Assembly: GCA_907165065.1 (NCBI GenBank)
Contig: OU015525.1
Coordinates: forward strand, 32,852,037-32,916,036
DNA: 64,000 nt
Reading direction: 5' to 3'
DNA from: Caprimulgus europaeus
Taxonomy: Eukaryota > Chordata > Aves > Caprimulgiformes > Caprimulgidae
A program made the position numbers and the translations under genes. Below the pieces are notes generated by a model that saw only the letters and a program-made list of their open reading frames with translations, made no database searches and was not told the origin of the DNA. Positions within the stretch are counted from its first letter, which is position 1; each line of letters begins with the position of its first letter. Of the stretch, positions 60,190 through 64,000 are shown in pieces.

Positions 60190-60331
60190 CTCTTTCTCTC
60201 TGAGTTTCTGCATTTGTTTGGACTACTCGGTCTTTTTTCTGTTTATCCCTGGAATAGAAGTTGAACACTTTTTTAAGCTGTAATTTGACCTCAATGCTTG
60301 CTCCCCACAATTGAGACTGAATCCCCAGCAA
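60190..60331 (-). other. Possible exon with good splice sites, unidentified
   Basis: On the minus strand a strong acceptor (a T-rich tract followed by TTTTTACTCCAG| before 60331) and a good donor (AAAGAG|GTAAAATA, GT at 60189-60188) bound a 142-bp segment open in one frame, giving 47 residues from LLGIQSQLWG to AETQRER plus one base. A second possible acceptor (TTCTATTCCAG) lies inside. I do not recognise the peptide. Splice-like pairs around short open stretches do occur by chance in tens of kilobases, so this is weak evidence. A non-coding RNA exon is equally possible. Confidence 0.2.
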
Positions 60332-60410
60332 CTGGAGTAAAAATGAAAAAAATAACCACCTCAGGGAGAAAAAAAAATAAATCTAATAGTTGGAAACTAT
60401 TCTAAACTTA

Positions 60411-60794
60411 GATGTGCACTCACATCTCAGAAGACCAGCCGTATCCTGGACTGCATCAAAAGAAGCGTGGCCAGCAGGTTGAGGGAAGTGATTCCTCCCC
60501 TCTACTCTGCTCTGGTGAGACCCCACCTGCAGCACTGCATCCAGCTCTGGAGTCCTCAGCACAGGACAGACATGGACCTGTTGGAACAAGGAGGGCCACA
60601 AAAGTGTTCAGAGGGATGGAACACCTCTGCTATGAGGAAAAGCTGGGAGAGCTGGGGGTTGTTCAGCCTGGACAAGAGAAGGCTCCAGGGAGACCTTATT
60701 GTGGCCTTTCAATATATAAAGGAGGCCTATAAGAAAGATGGGGATAATCTTTTTAGTGGGACCTTTAGCAACAGGACAAGGGTTAATGGTTTTA
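60411..60794 (+). mobile_element. CR1 LINE internal fragment, lacks 3' end
   Basis: A plus-strand CR1 segment from GATGTGCACTCACATCTCAG through CGTATCCTGGACTGCATC, then AGAAGCGTGGCCAGCAGG, CTACTCTGCTCTGGTGAGACC and AGACCTTATTGTGGCC, to AGCAACAGGACAAGGGTTAATGG. The coding sense is the C-terminal RT-associated region, split over two frames (60412-60732 and 60467-60853), so it carries at least one frameshift near 60590. Similarity stops at about 60794, and the expected 250-300 bp of CR1 3' end with its tail repeat is missing. A CR1 cannot insert without its 3' end, so that part was deleted later. By its IVAFQ-type block it is closer to the 62.6-kb copy than to the 24-kb copy. Confidence 0.93.
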
Positions 60795-62618
60795 GTGGTG
60801 TTTTAGGAAGTTTACTTCTTAAGAACACAGAAGGGTGTAAAAATTGCATTTAATAACCCAAACAAATTAAGCATCCTGCTGCCTTTCCTGGCAAAGTCAG
60901 AAGAAAGTGTCTTAGTTCAAATGAAATAATTTTTTAGATGAAGCAAAAGCAAAGTAGAGGCCTTTATCATGTCTGGTTTTTCTTTTTTCCTCTTTTTTCA
61001 GAAAGCCTCTTTATGTGTTCCCCTCTAGACTATCATTATTTGCACATGTAGGCAAAGCACTCCTACATTGTGTAGCATCCAAAAGATTTTTTACTTCTCC
61101 AGTATTTGCTGTTCATATGGATGAATGGTGTTTAGTTTTAAGACATTCACTTTTCTACTTTTTTCCTTTGATATAATTTAGCCTTTCAAAACTGAGAGGT
61201 CAAGTATTAGAAGTTATATGTTCTACTTAATGTTAGGCACAAACCCACACTGTGCTTGGCTAGGCACAATTGCACAATTGGATGTGCAGGATGAACAATA
61301 AAGTGCAGCTTAGATCCTTGGGTTAAACCATCATGAAAGAATGTTTGCTAGTGAAGAACTGAGGGAATGCTGCAAACCTGCAGTTTAAAAATAGGGCCTA
61401 TGATGGCACTCTGTGGGTTTTAAGGTTCGGAGAGTTAAAACAATTAGTTAGGTTCAACACTTAAAGGCAAGATCTAAAGACTTAGATCCAAATTCTTATC
61501 TTGGAAATCCTTATCTTGGAAAGTGGGGTAGGAAACAGATTTTTTTTTTTCCTTTGAGTTTAGAATTTATATTTTAGGCATGTAAAACCAAAAAATGAGG
61601 AGCCTAACAATCTTTCAAGGAGAAAAAAAAACCCAAAAAACAATACATGAAGATATCCAATGCTTTTTGTTGACAATAAATATAGAGCCTGACAGTATTA
61701 GAAAGTTAAGAGAAGTCTCTGCACCCTGATATGCAGAGATCCTAGTTCAATGCCAGAGGTGGCTAAGATTTGCTCTTTGAAGTCTGAAGGTGCCATGTTT
61801 TGATTCTGAATATATCATCTGTTGGAGAATTTTAGGCTTTAACCACCTTCTGGAAGACAAATGTCTCTTGACAGTTGTGGAGGTGTGACTCCTGCTGTTT
61901 TCTCATTTACCTTTTTGTGGAACTCTGCTCAGAAGAAGGAGCAGCTGCCTTAGGAATCAGCCTGCCTCCTTTGTCTCTTCATTCTCAGAGTGATAGTTGT
62001 GTTGATTCTTATATTAGTGATACCTAGTGTTTACAAGATAATACTCTGTTGTATTAGAAACTGTATAAATACACCAGTATTCTGAAGAGCTAGCTTATCA
62101 GTGAAATACAAAACTACTAATATGAGGTTACAATAAATGCACTGGAGTAGCATAGGGGAGTACATAGACGTCATTTAAAAGTCTCTCCCAATATGAAGCT
62201 CCTGAACTGCCTTCTGGAGGCAGCTATTTCTCTTCATTGGTTACATTACATCACAAAAGTTTACACTATGTCACTCCTAACATTGGCATCATAGCAGAAT
62301 AAAATCTTACAGAAGGTTATGTAAGGATGTAATGTATCTACTAATGTGGTACTTTAGTATATTCTCTGAATATGTTCAATACTTGTAAAGCATAATAATC
62401 TTCTGTGTTCCTGTGTCTGCTAATATGGATTCTATGGCACAAGTTGTTTCTGATGAAGGTAGATATTTATTTCAGCTTTTACTAGATGAAACTAGCCCTG
62501 TCTTTGTCCTACTGTTCTTTCTGCTCTGCTAGGGAAAAGCTGTTAGGTACTTCTTGGGATACTTAGCGGCTATAACCATCTCCTGTGCAAGCTCAATGCA
62601 GTTCCCAACCGTGGTGTC
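60795..62618. other. AT-rich spacer between two CR1 fragments
   Basis: No gene or transposon recognised. A T tract lies around 61541-61550 and an A-rich stretch at 61623-61640. Confidence 0.6.
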
Positions 62619-63246
62619 CATAGAATCGTTTGGGTTGGAAGGGACCTTAAAGATCATCTAGTTCCAACCCCCTTGCCATGAGCAGGGACACCTTCTACTA
62701 GACCAGGTTGTTCAAAGCCTCATCCAGCCTGACCTTGAACGCTTCAAGGGATGAGACATCCACAACTACCTTGGGCAACCTGTTCCAGTGTCTCATCACC
62801 CTCACAGTGAAGAATTTCTTCCTAATGTCTAATCTAAATCTACCCTCTTTCAGCTTAAAGCCATTTCCCCTTGTTCTATCACTAACTGCCCTAGTAAAAA
62901 GTCCCTCCACAGCTTTCTTGTGGGCCCCCTTCAGGCACTGGAAGGCCACTATAAGATCTCCCCGGAGCCTTCTCTTCTCCAGGATGAACAGCCCCAACTC
63001 TTTCAGCCTGTCCTTGTAGGAGAGGTGCTCCAGCACTTGGATCATCCTCGTGGCCTTCTCTGGACTTGTTCTAACTGGTCCATGTCTCTCTTGTGTTGGG
63101 GGCTCAAGAACTGAACACAGTACTCCACGTGGGGCCTTACGAGAGCAGAGTAGAAGGGGAGAATCACCTCCCTCAACCTGCTGGCCATGCTTCTCTTGAT
63201 GCAGCCCAGGATATGGTTGGCCTTCTGGGCTGCAAGCGCACATTGC
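62619..63246 (-). mobile_element. CR1 LINE 3' fragment, 628 bp
   Basis: A minus-strand CR1. The left edge has the tail motif (CATAGAATCGTTTGGGTTGG) and the GGGACCTTAAAGATCATCTAG block. It runs to the complement of the GCAATGTGCGCTTGCAG block at 63246, where similarity stops. The minus-strand frame 62698-63249 starts with a frameshifted part and then reads EHLSYKDRLKELGLF, LRGDLIVAFQCLKGAHKK, EGLFTRAVSDRTRGNGFK and RLDEALNNLV to the stop. The overlapping frame 63042-63308 holds the proper upstream block ([20 protein letters not shown]), so there is one frameshift near 63050. It belongs to the same subfamily as the 45.6-kb copy. Confidence 0.96.
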
Positions 63247-64000
63247 CATCTCCTACTGCTGTGCACAAGCTGGAGGGGACACTGTGGAGAGTTTGGTCTG
63301 GCAACCACCCTCTAAACTTCTACTGGAGTTTACTACAATTCATGATCAACAATGAGCTACAGATTGAATGAGCCGTAATTAGGTATTCTGCATTCTCCAG
63401 CTTTCCTCTGTTGATACTGTTCTGAAGTATCTCTTCCCTCCTTTGAACATTTTCAAGTTCAGGAGATTAGAATGTCCAGAGTATTGTTTCTTTACACACA
63501 CACATAAAAAAAAAAAAAAAAAAAAAATCTCATAATTTTTTCTTCAAAAATGTCCAAAACTGAATTGGACTGAAGATTGGTCCACTGCATCATTAGCTCA
63601 TTGTGACACTGATCTTTCTTTCACCAATTTTTAAAATTCTATATGTATAGGTCTGGAATCTTTCAAAATCCCCAGGGAACATGCTTTTGATAGACAAATG
63701 TAAGGGGTCATTCTATTTACTTTTTCAGCTACCTAAAACTTTAAATTATCTAGCAGTAGTTCCCTCAAGAAAATATCCCTTGTCCCCTGACACAGGAAGT
63801 CTGTCCAGTCAGCTAATCAGGATAAACCCCAAGCTCTGCTGATTTTCAGTCAGTTCCATTAGATTTTTCCTAACAATCAAAGACATAGAAAGATATTCTG
63901 CTATAAGATATCATAGAGTTGGTTTTTAAAATACATAATTTGTCATTTTTGATGAGTGTACACTGCCCTCTGCACTTATCTAATGAGTCAGTGAAAGTTT
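63247..64000. other. AT-rich non-coding stretch with poly(A)
   Basis: No gene or transposon recognised. It holds a short (AC)n run (63494-63503) running into a 22-bp A tract (63506-63527). Confidence 0.6.

Overview
The window looks like a bird nuclear genome: AT-rich, non-coding vertebrate DNA with many 5'-truncated CR1 LINE copies, each ending in the CR1-type short 3' repeat (ATTCTRTGR-like) rather than poly(A), plus two solo LTRs of a type I recognise as abundant in bird genomes. I see no operon-like organisation, no complete protein-coding gene and no RNA gene. It is best read as a gene desert or a very large intron. The species cannot be told from the sequence alone.

Layout. From 1 to 23.8 kb the sequence is almost pure AT-rich DNA, with an old CR1 tail at 4.0-4.5 kb, a very decayed CR1 tail at 18.4 kb, and one unidentified candidate coding exon on the minus strand (15730-15940). 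From 23.8 to 26.3 kb lies a 2.5-kb minus-strand CR1 with recognisable endonuclease and reverse transcriptase parts. From 26.3 to 44.6 kb I recognise no mobile element. This quiet interval holds a GT/GC-rich repeat and a CpG-enriched patch (33.6-34.1 kb), a block of complex homeodomain-site-rich sequence that reads like a cluster of conserved non-coding elements (33.95-35.86 kb), and a candidate exon or regulatory element at 31.7-31.85 kb.

From 44.6 to 63.3 kb mobile elements are dense: a non-CR1 reverse-transcriptase remnant (44.6-45.0 kb), a head-to-head CR1 pair (45.6-47.2 kb), a 974-bp solo LTR carrying an internal tandem repeat (50.57-51.54 kb), a 620-bp solo LTR with a perfect 5-bp target-site duplication (53.96-54.57 kb), an old minus-strand CR1 split by a younger plus-strand CR1 (54.7-55.9 kb), and two further CR1 fragments in opposite orientation (60.4 and 62.6-63.2 kb).

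Nothing here forms a working gene system. All reverse-transcriptase and endonuclease remnants are truncated, frameshifted or missing key residues. The most useful leads are the element-free, CNE-like zone around 34-36 kb, the two splice-flanked open segments at 15.7 and 31.7 kb, and the unusually open reverse-transcriptase fragment at 44.6 kb. All of these need genome alignment or RNA data, which I could not run.
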